A DNA stretch of 64,000 nt from Demequina sediminicola (lineage in GTDB: Bacteria > Actinomycetota > Actinomycetes > Actinomycetales > Demequinaceae), in assembly GCF_000975055.1 (NCBI RefSeq), contig NZ_BBRB01000001.1:977177-1041176 (forward strand), given 5' to 3'. The notes beneath the pieces are model-generated. The model ran no database searches. It was not told the DNA's origin and worked only from the letters and a program-made list of their open reading frames with translations. Positions 38,232-47,591 of this stretch are shown here, piece after piece. The number at the start of each line of letters is the position of its first letter. Positions within the stretch are counted from its first letter, which is position 1. Both the position numbers and the translations under genes were made by a program.

Positions 38232-38285
38232 GCGATGGCTGGCGCGATGGCTGGCGCGATGGCTGGCGCGATGGCTGGCGCGATG
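38232..38285. repeat. 12-bp tandem repeat, about 4.5 copies
   Basis: Unit GCGATGGCTGGC at 38232, 38244, 38256 and 38268, with a decayed last unit. It starts 24 nt 3' of the SCP stop codon. Confidence 0.93.
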
Positions 38286-38348
38286 GGGTGGCACGCGGTG
38301 CGTTGCCCATCAGCGGCCTGGAACTGTTCCCAGCATCGGCCCTGTAAA

Positions 38349-38427
38349 TGTCACAATTCGGTGACAACGGCCTGAGTTTGTAGACACTTCCCTCAAACGA
38401 TCCCTACGGTGAATGTAAGCGTTTGCG
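38349..38427 (+). promoter_or_regulatory. candidate operators of a sugar importer
   Basis: Two sites lie in the 306-bp gap before the binding protein. TGTCAC-AATTCG-GTGACA (38349-38366) is a perfect inverted repeat. TGTAAGCGTTTGCG (38414-38427) contains AAGCGTTT, the AANCGNTT core of LacI-family operators. The rest of the gap is the tandem repeat and unassigned sequence. Confidence 0.5.
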
Positions 38428-38514
38428 TAATGGTGCGTAAGGCCTGAGCGTGATCGCAGCCGTGACCCGGCTTCGGTGTTGCGGCCCAACTCAATGAAGA
38501 GAAGGGGAATCACG

Positions 38515-39894
38515 ATGAAACGCACGTTTATTGGTTCCGTGGCCGCCATTGCGGCAACGGGGCTCGTCCTGGCCGGGTGTTCGAGCGACGGATCTGACGG
38601 CTCAGACGACGAGATGTCAGAAGGCTCAACCGACGCCTCCGGCGAAGTCGCCGCCGGTTGTGAAGACTTCGCCGAATACGGCACGTTCGACGGCGGCGCA
38701 GTCGAACTCTACGGAACCATTTCCGGTGTCGAGGCAGAGCAACTGACCGAATCCATCGTTCCGTTTGAGGACTGCACGGGCATCGACGTCACGTACAACG
38801 GTTCGGACGAGTTCGAGACAGAAATCAACGTCCGCGTGGAAGGCGGCAACCCGCCAGACCTCGCGATCATCCCTCAGCCTGGACTGCTCCAGCGCGTCGT
38901 GGGAACCGGATCCGTCGTGGCCGCGCCCGAGAGTGTCTCCGCCAACGTCGATGAGTTCTGGTCCGAAGACTGGAAGAACTACGGCACCGTGGGCACAACG
39001 TTCTACGCGGCCCCACTCATGGCATCGGTCAAGGGTTGGGTTTGGTACTCGCCCACCGAGTTCATGGACAACGGCTACGAAGTCCCCACTACCTGGGATG
39101 AGCTCATGACGCTCACGCAGACCATGGCGGACAACGGTGGCTCTGGCGACGCATACAAGCCGTGGTGCATTGGATTCGAGTCAGGCACCGCGACCGGTTG
39201 GCCAGGCACTGACTGGATCGAGGACTTGGTCTTGCGCCAGCAGGGTCCCGAGGCCTACGACCAGTGGGTCGCCGGCGAACTGACCTTCCAGTCAGACGAG
39301 ATCACCGAGGCCTTCGAGTCCTTCGGTGCCATCGCCACTAACTCGGACTACATCAACGGTGGTCTGGGCGACGCATCGTCCATCGTGGACACCGCATTCC
39401 AGGAGGCCGGTCTGCAGATCCTCGACGGCAACTGCTCGCTCCACCACCAGGCCTCGTTCTATGAGGCACAGTGGCCCGAGGGCACCACGGTCGCAGAAGA
39501 CGGCGACATCTGGGCCTTCCTGACCCCCAACGTCAACGCTGACGACGGTGCTGCCGTCACCGGTGGTGGCGAGTTCGTCGCGGCGTTCAACGAGAACCCC
39601 GAGACGGCCGCGCTCCAGACCTACCTGTCTTCGGACACTTGGGCCAACGAGCGTGTCTCTATCGGAGGCGTGATTTCCGCCAATAAGGGCCTGGACCCCG
39701 CCAACGCGTCCAGCCCCATTGGTCAGGCCTCCATTGAGATCCTGCAGGGCGAGGACACCGTCTTCCGCTTTGACGCCTCGGACCTCATGCCCGCAGAGGT
39801 CGGAGCATCTGCATTCTGGACCGGAATGAACGACTATGTGAGTGGCACGGAGTTGTCGACGGTGCTGTCGAACATCGACAACGCCTGGCCGTGA
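38515..39894 (+). CDS. sugar-binding lipoprotein of an ABC importer
   Basis: A 459-residue extracellular solute-binding protein of the CUT1 type. Lipobox LAGC (about 19-22) precedes an acidic Ser/Asp linker. Family features: VTYNGSDEFETEINVRVEGG and PDLAIIPQPGLL near the start, and VLSNIDNAWP at the end, as in alpha-glucoside-type binding proteins. ATG 38515 follows AAGGGG. Followed by two permeases but no ATPase, so a shared MsmK-type ATPase elsewhere is expected. Confidence 0.88.
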   Translation: MKRTFIGSVAAIAATGLVLAGCSSDGSDGSDDEMSEGSTDASGEVAAGCEDFAEYGTFDGGAVELYGTISGVEAEQLTESIVPFEDCTGIDVTYNGSDEFETEINVRVEGGNPPDLAIIPQPGLLQRVVGTGSVVAAPESVSANVDEFWSEDWKNYGTVGTTFYAAPLMASVKGWVWYSPTEFMDNGYEVPTTWDELMTLTQTMADNGGSGDAYKPWCIGFESGTATGWPGTDWIEDLVLRQQGPEAYDQWVAGELTFQSDEITEAFESFGAIATNSDYINGGLGDASSIVDTAFQEAGLQILDGNCSLHHQASFYEAQWPEGTTVAEDGDIWAFLTPNVNADDGAAVTGGGEFVAAFNENPETAALQTYLSSDTWANERVSIGGVISANKGLDPANASSPIGQASIEILQGEDTVFRFDASDLMPAEVGASAFWTGMNDYVSGTELSTVLSNIDNAWP

Positions 39895-39914
39895 TCAGTC
39901 GCTGAGTAACCCGC

Positions 39915-39943
39915 TGGGGCCCCGTGCATGGCGCGGGGCCCCA
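39915..39943 (+). terminator. GC-rich intercistronic hairpin
   Basis: A 13-bp stem with one G-T pair (TGGGGCCCCG against CGGGGCCCCA, extended by three pairs) and a 3-nt loop, between binding protein and first permease. No T-run follows. It probably stabilises the binding-protein part of the mRNA or partly ends transcription so that binding protein exceeds permease. Confidence 0.65.
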
Positions 39944-39978
39944 CCGGCACCAGTCTCCGACCATGAAAGGACTCGACA

Positions 39979-41052
39979 ATGGGGTCGATGCAGGATCTAG
40001 CGGCGCACCCTCCCGTGCGGACTGCGACTGACTTGGGACCAGACTTCTGGGCCTCGCAAGGTCAGAACCTACTCTTTGGCGCGATCGCCGTGGTGGCCTT
40101 TCTCGCGATTGTTGCTCTCATCATGTTTGGCGCAGACCTCATCAAGGGGCGCGCCCGTGACAAAGTGCAGTTGGCGGTGCTTGTCTCACCCGTGCTGCTA
40201 CTGCTGGGCGTGGGACTTGTCTACCCGGCACTCGACACCACGTGGCTGTCCTTCAACGAGATCACCAACGAGCCGGACCCTGACACCGGAATCTTCACGA
40301 CGACCATGCAGTTCATCGGTCTGGACAACTACCGCTTTGCATTCTCCGACCCCTCAACCTTCCGCACCATCATCAACACCTTTGTATGGATGATCCTGGT
40401 GCCGCTCATGTCCACAGGATTTGGGCTCGCCTACGCCGTCTTCATTGACCGAGCCAAGGGCGAAAAGCTGCTGAAGTCACTGGTGTTCATGCCCATGGCG
40501 ATCTCCCTGGTGGGTGCCTCCGTGATCTGGGGCAACATCATGTACGACTACAACCAAGTGGGATCCCAAACCGGAATGCTCAACGCGCTCCGGGAACTGG
40601 TGGGGCTCGACCCCTATAACTTCCTGCGTGACAATCCGTGGAATACCTTCTGGCTCATCGTCATCCTGGTATGGATCCAGACCGGTTTCGCCATGGTGAT
40701 CTTGTCTGCGGCAATCAAGGCTGTCCCGCCGGAGATGAACGAGGCAGCATCCCTCGATGGAGCAAACGCCTGGCAGCGCTTCTGGCGCATCACGGTGCCC
40801 TCCATCCGCACCACCATCGTGGTGGTCCTGACAACAATCACCATCATGGCGCTCAAGGTCTACGACATTGTTCGCACCGTCACGCAGGGCCGAGATAGTA
40901 CCGACGTGGTCGCCAACCGCATGTACGTCCTGAGTTTCGTGGAGGGCCGCGAAGCCTTGGGTGCAGCACTTGCCGTGATTCTCTTCATCTTTGTGATTCC
41001 GGTGGTCATCTACAACGTCAGATCCCTCAACAAGGCTAAGGAGGCCCACTAA
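39979..41052 (+). CDS. sugar ABC importer permease, MalF-like
   Basis: A 357-residue CUT1 permease with about eight membrane helices and the coupling loop EAASLDGANAWQRFWRITVPS (about 255-275). The long hydrophilic N-terminus with one extra helix is typical of AglF-like permeases. The stop TAA overlaps the ATG of the next permease (TAATG). Confidence 0.91.
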   Translation: MGSMQDLAAHPPVRTATDLGPDFWASQGQNLLFGAIAVVAFLAIVALIMFGADLIKGRARDKVQLAVLVSPVLLLLGVGLVYPALDTTWLSFNEITNEPDPDTGIFTTTMQFIGLDNYRFAFSDPSTFRTIINTFVWMILVPLMSTGFGLAYAVFIDRAKGEKLLKSLVFMPMAISLVGASVIWGNIMYDYNQVGSQTGMLNALRELVGLDPYNFLRDNPWNTFWLIVILVWIQTGFAMVILSAAIKAVPPEMNEAASLDGANAWQRFWRITVPSIRTTIVVVLTTITIMALKVYDIVRTVTQGRDSTDVVANRMYVLSFVEGREALGAALAVILFIFVIPVVIYNVRSLNKAKEAH

Positions 41053-41999
41053 TGAGCGTCACGACGCCTCCGCAACAGCCGGTTGATGACCCCACTCCGG
41101 TGAAGGACCACAACGGACGTTCCTCGCGAGCGAAGAAGGCCAAGGACAACCTCACCAGTCCGTGGGCCACTGCGATCTCCATCATCATCGCGATGCTGTG
41201 GACCATCCCGACCGTCGCGTTGTTCATGACTTCGCTGGTCCCGGGAGACAGATACCGTACCGACGCATGGTGGACCGTGATGGCCGATGGTGACCTCACC
41301 TTTGGCAACTTTGGCCAGGTCCTCTTTGACTCGTTTGGTGATAACTCCACGGCGCCACCGCTCCTTGAGTACGTCTTCAACTCGATCGTGGTCACCGTTC
41401 CTGCGGTGGTGTTCCCCGTCGTGCTGGGCCTCATGGCGGCGTACGCGTTTGCGTGGATTCCGTTCCGCGGTTCCAGCTTCCTGTTTGTGCTGATCTTTGC
41501 GCTTCAGGTGGTGCCACTCCAGCTCGCCCTGATTCCGCTGCTACGCATCCTTGGCCCCGAGAACCTGGGACTGGCCGGTGAGTTCTCCGGCGTGTGGATC
41601 GCGCACACCATCTTTGCTCTACCGCTATCCGTGTTCTTGCTGCACAACTTCGTGGCGAGTATTCCCAGGGAGATCCTGGAGGCCGCGCGTGTGGATGGCG
41701 CCAGCCACACTCAGGTGTTCTTCCGCATCATCATTCCGCTGTCACTGCCTGCGGTGGCCTCCTTGGCCATCTTCCAGTTCCTGTGGGTGTGGAACGACCT
41801 CCTGGTGTCCGCCGTGTTCGGAAGTGCGGAGACTTATCCGTTGACGTACCCGATCTCCAACCTTGCGGGTGACTACGGCCAGTATGCGTACCTGGTGCCG
41901 CCGGCGGCATTCATCTCGATGATCATCCCGCTGATCGTGTTCTTCTCCTTGCAGCGCTACTTCGTGCGCGGGCTGCTTGCGGGTTCAACTAAGGGCTAG
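41052..41999 (+). CDS. sugar ABC importer permease, MalG-like
   Basis: A 315-residue CUT1 permease with six predicted helices and the coupling loop EAARVDGASHTQVFFRIIIP (about 213-232). The last residues FSLQRYFVRGLLAGSTKG are the standard end of this family. Partner of the preceding permease; AglG/MalG-like. Confidence 0.92.
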   Translation: MSVTTPPQQPVDDPTPVKDHNGRSSRAKKAKDNLTSPWATAISIIIAMLWTIPTVALFMTSLVPGDRYRTDAWWTVMADGDLTFGNFGQVLFDSFGDNSTAPPLLEYVFNSIVVTVPAVVFPVVLGLMAAYAFAWIPFRGSSFLFVLIFALQVVPLQLALIPLLRILGPENLGLAGEFSGVWIAHTIFALPLSVFLLHNFVASIPREILEAARVDGASHTQVFFRIIIPLSLPAVASLAIFQFLWVWNDLLVSAVFGSAETYPLTYPISNLAGDYGQYAYLVPPAAFISMIIPLIVFFSLQRYFVRGLLAGSTKG

Positions 42000-42165
42000 G
42001 CGGTTTGCGCGCACCTGTGACTTGTGCGCAGGTCCTCTTGCGTGAGGTGCGTCACCGTGTCAGTCGTCCCTGTGGGGGAGTGCCTCCAGTGAGGTGTGGG
42101 CCTCGTGATGTGTGCCGCCTAGGCGGTGCACGGCATGACGCGGTGCCGGCTCGTACACTGGGGGC

Positions 42166-42549
42166 GTGACTGAACCGACCTCGCATGCCTCCGATGCCGT
42201 CCCTGCCGATGTGAAGCGGGATGCCATCCCTGCGACGTATCGCGTTGCGCCGCGGTTTGGGCGCATCATTGGGCTCGGTGGCGTGGTGGGTTTTGTCCTG
42301 GGTGTCGTGGTGTCACTGGTGATGCCCAATACGACGGAGACGGGCCTGTTCATGGTGGCGATGCTGGTGGGTGCCGGTTTTGCGCTGTTGGGTGGCGCGC
42401 TCGCGGGCGTGATCGTCGCGCTGATGGATCGGGATACTCCTGGGCGCTTGAAGGCGGCCCAGTCGAGTGCTGTGGACGCCTCCGAGCAGGGGGCCGATCT
42501 GGCGGCTCCCGAGAGCACGGAAACCGCTCCGGAACACGACAATAAATAG
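42166..42549 (+). CDS. small membrane protein with two helices
   Basis: A 127-residue protein with two central membrane helices (about 34-55 and 63-87), a polar N-terminus and an acidic disordered tail. TACACT lies 6 nt before GTG 42166, so the mRNA is probably leaderless. Function unknown. Confidence 0.72.
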   Translation: MTEPTSHASDAVPADVKRDAIPATYRVAPRFGRIIGLGGVVGFVLGVVVSLVMPNTTETGLFMVAMLVGAGFALLGGALAGVIVALMDRDTPGRLKAAQSSAVDASEQGADLAAPESTETAPEHDNK

Positions 42550-42590
42550 TAGATTCTTTCAACTTTTATTGCGCTAGAACCTCTTGAATG

Positions 42591-42697
42591 TTGCATTCTT
42601 TGCGACAGTTGTGTGCCTATTGATAAGTGGATTCTCCCCACTTAACCAGGGGTTTTCCACCGAAGAATTGCAAAGAACGCAACTCAAAACGTTTTGA
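42591..42697 (+). promoter_or_regulatory. AT-rich regulatory region with nested inverted repeats
   Basis: The 291-bp gap before the next importer is distinctly AT-rich. It holds TTGCATTCTTTGC (42591-42603) and, inverted 66 bp later, GCAAAGAACGCAA (42670-42682); between them TAAGTGG-N7-CCACTTA (42624-42644); and the perfect palindrome TCAAAACGTTTTGA (42684-42697), which contains the LacI-type core AAACGTTT. Confidence 0.5.
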
Positions 42698-42840
42698 TGT
42701 CTCAGTTGTATTACGGGGCTTGCATAGACATCAATCCCATTGCGTAGAGTCGCGCCCAGCACCTGCCCGATCGGGCACGTGTCAGCACACACAGACGTGT
42801 GACGAGGACGTCGCACGTCGACCCTTCGAAAGGACCAAAG

Positions 42841-44553
42841 ATGATCCGAACCATGGGACGCAAGCGCGTAGTCGCTGCTGCCTCGATGGTCGCTGGGCTC
42901 TCGCTGCTGGTAGCTGGTTGCTCCAACGGCGACGGCGAAGAGACCGACTCAACCAACTCGCCTGACTCGAGCGCAGCGGCCGAGGGTGCGAAGACCGACC
43001 GCGAACTCGTTGTCTGGGCCGGTGCCACTAAGCCCATCAACCAGACCTTCAACCCCTTCTCTCCCCAGGTACAGCACGTCGCACTGGGAGGTATCTACCA
43101 GACGCTCTACTACTACAACAAGGCCGGGTCGGGGGACCCGATGTCACTGCTGGGCGAGTCCTTTGAGTGGAACGATGACGGCACTGAGCTGACCATCACC
43201 ATTCGCGAAGGCGTTACCTGGAACGATGGTGAGCCCTTCACCACCGACGACGTGATCTACTCCTTCACAAACGACATTGCTGGCCCTGCGTACATCTCGG
43301 GTGCTGAAGCGCCTGACGACACGACCGTCGTCCTGAGCTTCGACGAGCCGCAGTACACCAACGAGTTCTCTCTGCTGGGCTCGACCTATATGGTCCCCGC
43401 ACACATCTGGGAGGACCTCGAGGAAGACCCAATCGAGTGGGGCAACCTTGAGCCAGTCGGTACCGGTCCCTACACGGTCAACTCCATCTCTGACGAGGCC
43501 CTCACCGTGGTTGCTAACCCCGACTACTGGGGCGGCGAAGCTAACGTCACCAACGTTCGCTACGTCGGTGTCGACGACAACGCAGCTGCGCAAGACCTGC
43601 TCATGTCCGGCAAGATCGACTGGGTTGGAATGTTCATTCCCCAGCCGGATCCGGTCACTGACCTTGGCATCGGCTACATCAACACCCCGCAGGACCCCAC
43701 GGTCATGTACACCTGCTCCAACGCAGACCTGGGCTGTGAAGGCGACCAGACGGACGTGGCCGTGCGCCAGGCACTCAACCTCGCCATCGACCGCACAGAG
43801 ATCAAGGACAAGGCGTTCGTCGGACTGACCGGCGACGTCTCCCCCACTTTCGCTCTGCTTGGCCGTGACGACAAGTGGATCTCACCTGACGTTCCTGCCG
43901 AGAGCCCTCAGACCGCCAACATCGAAGAAGCACAGGCCATCCTCGAAGAGGCCGGCTACACCATGGGTGACGACGGTATCTACGAGAAGGACGGCGACCC
44001 CATTGAGATGACGCTGTCGTCCGTCGATGGTTGGACGGACTACAACAACGCCGCCAAGCTCATTGAAGAGCAGGCTGCTGCCGCCGGTATGACAGTGACG
44101 GCAGCTACCGTCTCGTGGAACGAGTTCGCCGAAGGCCGTAGCGCCGGTGACTACGAACTCATCATGGGTGGAGTCATCGGAACCTCGGTGCCCGACCCGT
44201 TCCAGATCTACAAGGACTGGATGGGTGGAGACTCCACCACACCGGTTGGCACCCCGCTGGAGCCTGGATTCTGGAACTTCTCGCGCTACGACAACGACAT
44301 TGTTGACGAGCAGATCGAGGTAGCAGCTGGAACCCTCGACGAGGCAACCAAGATGGATGCTTACGCCGCGATCCAGGAAGAGATCACCCGGGACCTGCCT
44401 TACATCCCGATCGTGATCAACGCCACGCAGACCTTCTACAACCAGACCGACTACACCGGCTGGCCTACGGAAGACGACCTGTACGCCTTCCCACCGGCCT
44501 GGGGTGCAGGTGCCTCCGGCGTCGTGCTCCACAGCCTCGGTGGAACGGAGTAA
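42841..44553 (+). CDS. oligosaccharide/peptide-binding lipoprotein of an ABC importer
   Basis: A 570-residue family-5 extracellular solute-binding protein with lipobox LVAGC (about 27). The C-terminal part (FWNFSRYDNDIVDEQ, then TGWPTEDDLYAFPPAW) resembles the cello- and beta-oligosaccharide-binding members of this mostly peptide-binding family, so a beta-glucan fragment is a plausible cargo; peptides remain possible. ATG 42841 follows AAAGGACC. Confidence 0.86.
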   Translation: MIRTMGRKRVVAAASMVAGLSLLVAGCSNGDGEETDSTNSPDSSAAAEGAKTDRELVVWAGATKPINQTFNPFSPQVQHVALGGIYQTLYYYNKAGSGDPMSLLGESFEWNDDGTELTITIREGVTWNDGEPFTTDDVIYSFTNDIAGPAYISGAEAPDDTTVVLSFDEPQYTNEFSLLGSTYMVPAHIWEDLEEDPIEWGNLEPVGTGPYTVNSISDEALTVVANPDYWGGEANVTNVRYVGVDDNAAAQDLLMSGKIDWVGMFIPQPDPVTDLGIGYINTPQDPTVMYTCSNADLGCEGDQTDVAVRQALNLAIDRTEIKDKAFVGLTGDVSPTFALLGRDDKWISPDVPAESPQTANIEEAQAILEEAGYTMGDDGIYEKDGDPIEMTLSSVDGWTDYNNAAKLIEEQAAAAGMTVTAATVSWNEFAEGRSAGDYELIMGGVIGTSVPDPFQIYKDWMGGDSTTPVGTPLEPGFWNFSRYDNDIVDEQIEVAAGTLDEATKMDAYAAIQEEITRDLPYIPIVINATQTFYNQTDYTGWPTEDDLYAFPPAWGAGASGVVLHSLGGTE

Positions 44554-44648
44554 GCGGGTCTCGAGCGAGATCTAGCAGCTGAAATGGAGAGGCGCCTGAT
44601 GGAACCAACGCGCACTGGTGCGTGGCAGCAGACCGAGGAGGATGGACG

Positions 44649-45638
44649 ATGAGGTATATCGCCAGACGACTGGTCATCTATGCCATTACCTTGTGGGCGG
44701 CGATATCACTGAACTTCCTGCTACCGCGATTGTTGCCCGGTAATCCTGCCGACATCATGATCGCGAAACTCAGCAGGCGGGGTGATGTCTCCGATGCGCA
44801 GTTGGAGTCCATCAGGCGCCTCTTCGGCAACCCCGACGCCTCCCTGTGGCAGCAGTACCTCGACTATTGGGGTCAGCTGTTCCAGGGGGACCTCGGGACC
44901 TCAGTGCAGTTTTACCCCTCGTCCGTCTCAAGCCTGATTGGTTCGGCGCTGCCGTGGTCCATCGGACTGGTCGGTGTCGCGACGGTACTTTCCTTCATCA
45001 TCGGTATCAGCCTCGGAATGTTCGCGGGTTGGAAGCGCGGCACCTGGGTCGACCACATCGTTCCGTCGACGACCTTGTTGCAGTCGTTGCCGTACTTCTG
45101 GGTCGCAATGGTCCTGATCTACTTCTTCGCCCGCGAGAACGAATGGTTCCCGCGGACCGATGGCTACGACATCTGGACTTTCAACAACACGGAATGGTCC
45201 TGGGCATTCGCGGGATCCGTGATCTACCACGGGATCTTGCCTGCCATCACCATCATCATTTCTTCCGTCGGCGGCTGGCTACTGGGCATGCGCAACATGA
45301 TGGTGTCCACCATGGGTGAGGACTACGTTGTCACTGCCGAGGCCAAGGGCCTGAAGAAGGGCCGCATCATGCGTACCTACGGCGCACGTAACGCCATGCT
45401 GCCGTCGATCGCCGGAATCGGCGTCTCGCTCGGCTTCGTGGTGAGCGGCTTCGTTGTCATGGAACAAGTGTTCAGTTACCCCGGCATCGGAAAACTCATG
45501 ATTGAAGGGGTCGAGGGCAATGACTACGCCCTCATGCAGGGCGTTTTCCTGGTCATCACACTCACTGTGTTGGCTGCGATGTTCATCACCGACCTGGTCT
45601 ACGGACTTATCGACCCGAGAGCGCGCCAAAATGCCTGA
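44649..45638 (+). CDS. ABC importer permease, DppB-like
   Basis: A 329-residue permease with the family N-terminus MRYIARRLVIYAITLWAAIS and LPRLLPGNPAD, and a coupling loop VTAEAKGLKKGRIMRTYGAR (about 226-245). ATG 44649 follows GAGGAGG. Six membrane helices. Confidence 0.93.
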   Translation: MRYIARRLVIYAITLWAAISLNFLLPRLLPGNPADIMIAKLSRRGDVSDAQLESIRRLFGNPDASLWQQYLDYWGQLFQGDLGTSVQFYPSSVSSLIGSALPWSIGLVGVATVLSFIIGISLGMFAGWKRGTWVDHIVPSTTLLQSLPYFWVAMVLIYFFARENEWFPRTDGYDIWTFNNTEWSWAFAGSVIYHGILPAITIIISSVGGWLLGMRNMMVSTMGEDYVVTAEAKGLKKGRIMRTYGARNAMLPSIAGIGVSLGFVVSGFVVMEQVFSYPGIGKLMIEGVEGNDYALMQGVFLVITLTVLAAMFITDLVYGLIDPRARQNA

Positions 45639-46641
45639 TCTACTTACTCACGCACCCGACCCTGTCGATCCCGGTGAGGCCGCAGACGCGCGCGAGGATG
45701 AGCGCCACATCAAGCGCCATGTGAACGGAAAGTTCCTCATCGGTGCCGCGGTTCTCACCTTCATGATCCTGTTCGCGATCTTTGGGCCCATGATCGCTCA
45801 GTTCGACCCCCGCATATCCGGCGACAACCCCGTACTAGCTCCGCCAGATAGCACTTACTGGATGGGCACCACAAGCCTGGGTCATGACGTGTTCTCCCAG
45901 ATGGCGACGGGCGCCAGGACCTCCCTGTTGATCGGTGTGATCGCGGGATTGATCGCGGTGACGCTTTCTATCCTCTTTGGTGTTGTCGCAGGATATGTTG
46001 GTGGAGTTACTGACGAGGTCCTCACACTGATCATTGGCGTGATGCTGGTGATCCCTGGTCTGCCTCTGACCATCGTCATCTCCTCCGCCGTCCCCGGACG
46101 TTCAGGGTTGCTCGTGGCCGTGATCCTCGGTATCACCGGATGGGCGGGTGCCGCTGTGGTGCTCAGATCCCAGGCGCAATCTCTCCGAAACCGAGATTAT
46201 GTGGCGGCATCTCGCATTGCAGGCGAGAACCCCTTCCGAGTCATCGGTGTTGAGGTGCTGCCTAACCTGCTACCACTGCTGACTGGGCAGTTTCTGTTCG
46301 GAGTTATCTTCGCCATTCTTGGTGAGGCTGGCCTGTCCTACCTTGGTCTTGGGCCAACAGGGTCAATCTCCTGGGGAACCATCCTCAATGATGCGAACTC
46401 CGGGTATGCACTGCAGAGCGGCGCTTGGTGGTGGTTCCTGCCGCCCGGTATCGCTGTCGCATTGGTGGGTATGTCCCTGGCTCTCATCAACTTTGCCGTA
46501 GACGAGGTGATCAACCCGAAGCTCCGCTCGGCACCTCTCGAAGCCCGTCGCCTGCGCAAGGCCAAAGCTGAGAAGAAGGCAATCGCCAAGGCCGATAAGC
46601 AGGCCGCCAAGGATGAGAAGAAAGCGGAGGCTCAAGCATGA
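45631..46641 (+). CDS. ABC importer permease, DppC-like
   Basis: A 336-residue permease overlapping DppB-like by 8 bp. Signature segments: YWMGTTSLGHDVFSQMATGAR (about 74-94), YVAASRIAGENPFRVIGVEVLP and SYLGLGPTGSISWG. An unusual basic, Lys/Ala-rich C-terminal tail of about 35 residues (KAKAEKKAIAKADKQAAK) is predicted to lie in the cytoplasm near the ATPases. Confidence 0.93.
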   Translation: MPDLLTHAPDPVDPGEAADAREDERHIKRHVNGKFLIGAAVLTFMILFAIFGPMIAQFDPRISGDNPVLAPPDSTYWMGTTSLGHDVFSQMATGARTSLLIGVIAGLIAVTLSILFGVVAGYVGGVTDEVLTLIIGVMLVIPGLPLTIVISSAVPGRSGLLVAVILGITGWAGAAVVLRSQAQSLRNRDYVAASRIAGENPFRVIGVEVLPNLLPLLTGQFLFGVIFAILGEAGLSYLGLGPTGSISWGTILNDANSGYALQSGAWWWFLPPGIAVALVGMSLALINFAVDEVINPKLRSAPLEARRLRKAKAEKKAIAKADKQAAKDEKKAEAQA

Positions 46642-47591
46642 GCGACGCACCAACTGCTGACGCCACGGTTGCTCCAGAGGTGCCCGTCACTGCTGGCACC
46701 CATGAGCACGTAGGCGCAGATGGCACCCGCGATGTCGCAAACGCAGAGGCGGTTATTACCGCTCGCAACGTCCACATCGAGTACGAAGTCGACCCCGTGG
46801 CGGTCAGGGCTGTCCGCGGCGTAGACCTCACGGTGTACCGCGGAGAGATCCTGGGGCTGGCAGGGGAGTCTGGCTGCGGCAAGAGCACACTCGCCTACGG
46901 TCTGAACCGGTTGCTCAAAGCTCCCGCGCTCATGACCGAAGGCGAGGTCACCTTCCACGACCGCACCGACGGTGTCGACACGGACATTGACGTGCTGGCA
47001 CTGGATGGCGACCAGTTGCGGGCATTCCGCTGGGACAAGATTTCCATGGTGTTCCAGGGAGCGATGAACTCCCTCAACCCGGTCATCAAGATCCGCAAGC
47101 AGCTTTTCGATGTGTTCACCACGCACCGCCCAGGCATGACCGATGACGCGATGGAAGAGCGTTCGCGAGAGCTGCTGGAACTGGTCGGAGTCGATCCAGA
47201 CCGCATCAACTCTTATGCGCACGAGCTCTCTGGCGGTATGCGTCAGCGCGTCATGATTGCGATGGCGTTGGCCCTGGAACCGCAGTTGATGATCATGGAC
47301 GAGCCCACCACCGCACTCGATGTGGTGGTGCAGCGAGACATCATCCGGGAGATCATGCGCTTGCGTGAGATCTTCGGCTTCGCCGTCATCTTCATCACGC
47401 ACGACCTCCCGATGCTGCTCGAAATCTCGGATCGTGTGGCCATCATGCTTGAAGGCCAAATCGTCGAGCGCGGAACCGCGCACCAGATTTACACCAACGC
47501 GCAGCACGACTACACCAAGAAGCTGCTGAGCTCGTTCCCGAGCCTCACTGGTGAACGCGGCTCGTTCGTCCGCGGTGGAGAGGACCTGTAA
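46638..47591 (+). CDS. ABC importer ATPase, DppD-like
   Basis: A 317-residue ATPase with Walker A GESGCGKST (about 76-84), signature LSGGMRQRVMIAMAL, Walker B LMIMDEPTTALD and H-loop FITHDLPML. The C-terminal zinc/oligopeptide extension typical of DppD is short here. ATGA overlap with the permease before it; TAATG overlap with the next ATPase. Confidence 0.94.
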   Translation: MSDAPTADATVAPEVPVTAGTHEHVGADGTRDVANAEAVITARNVHIEYEVDPVAVRAVRGVDLTVYRGEILGLAGESGCGKSTLAYGLNRLLKAPALMTEGEVTFHDRTDGVDTDIDVLALDGDQLRAFRWDKISMVFQGAMNSLNPVIKIRKQLFDVFTTHRPGMTDDAMEERSRELLELVGVDPDRINSYAHELSGGMRQRVMIAMALALEPQLMIMDEPTTALDVVVQRDIIREIMRLREIFGFAVIFITHDLPMLLEISDRVAIMLEGQIVERGTAHQIYTNAQHDYTKKLLSSFPSLTGERGSFVRGGEDL

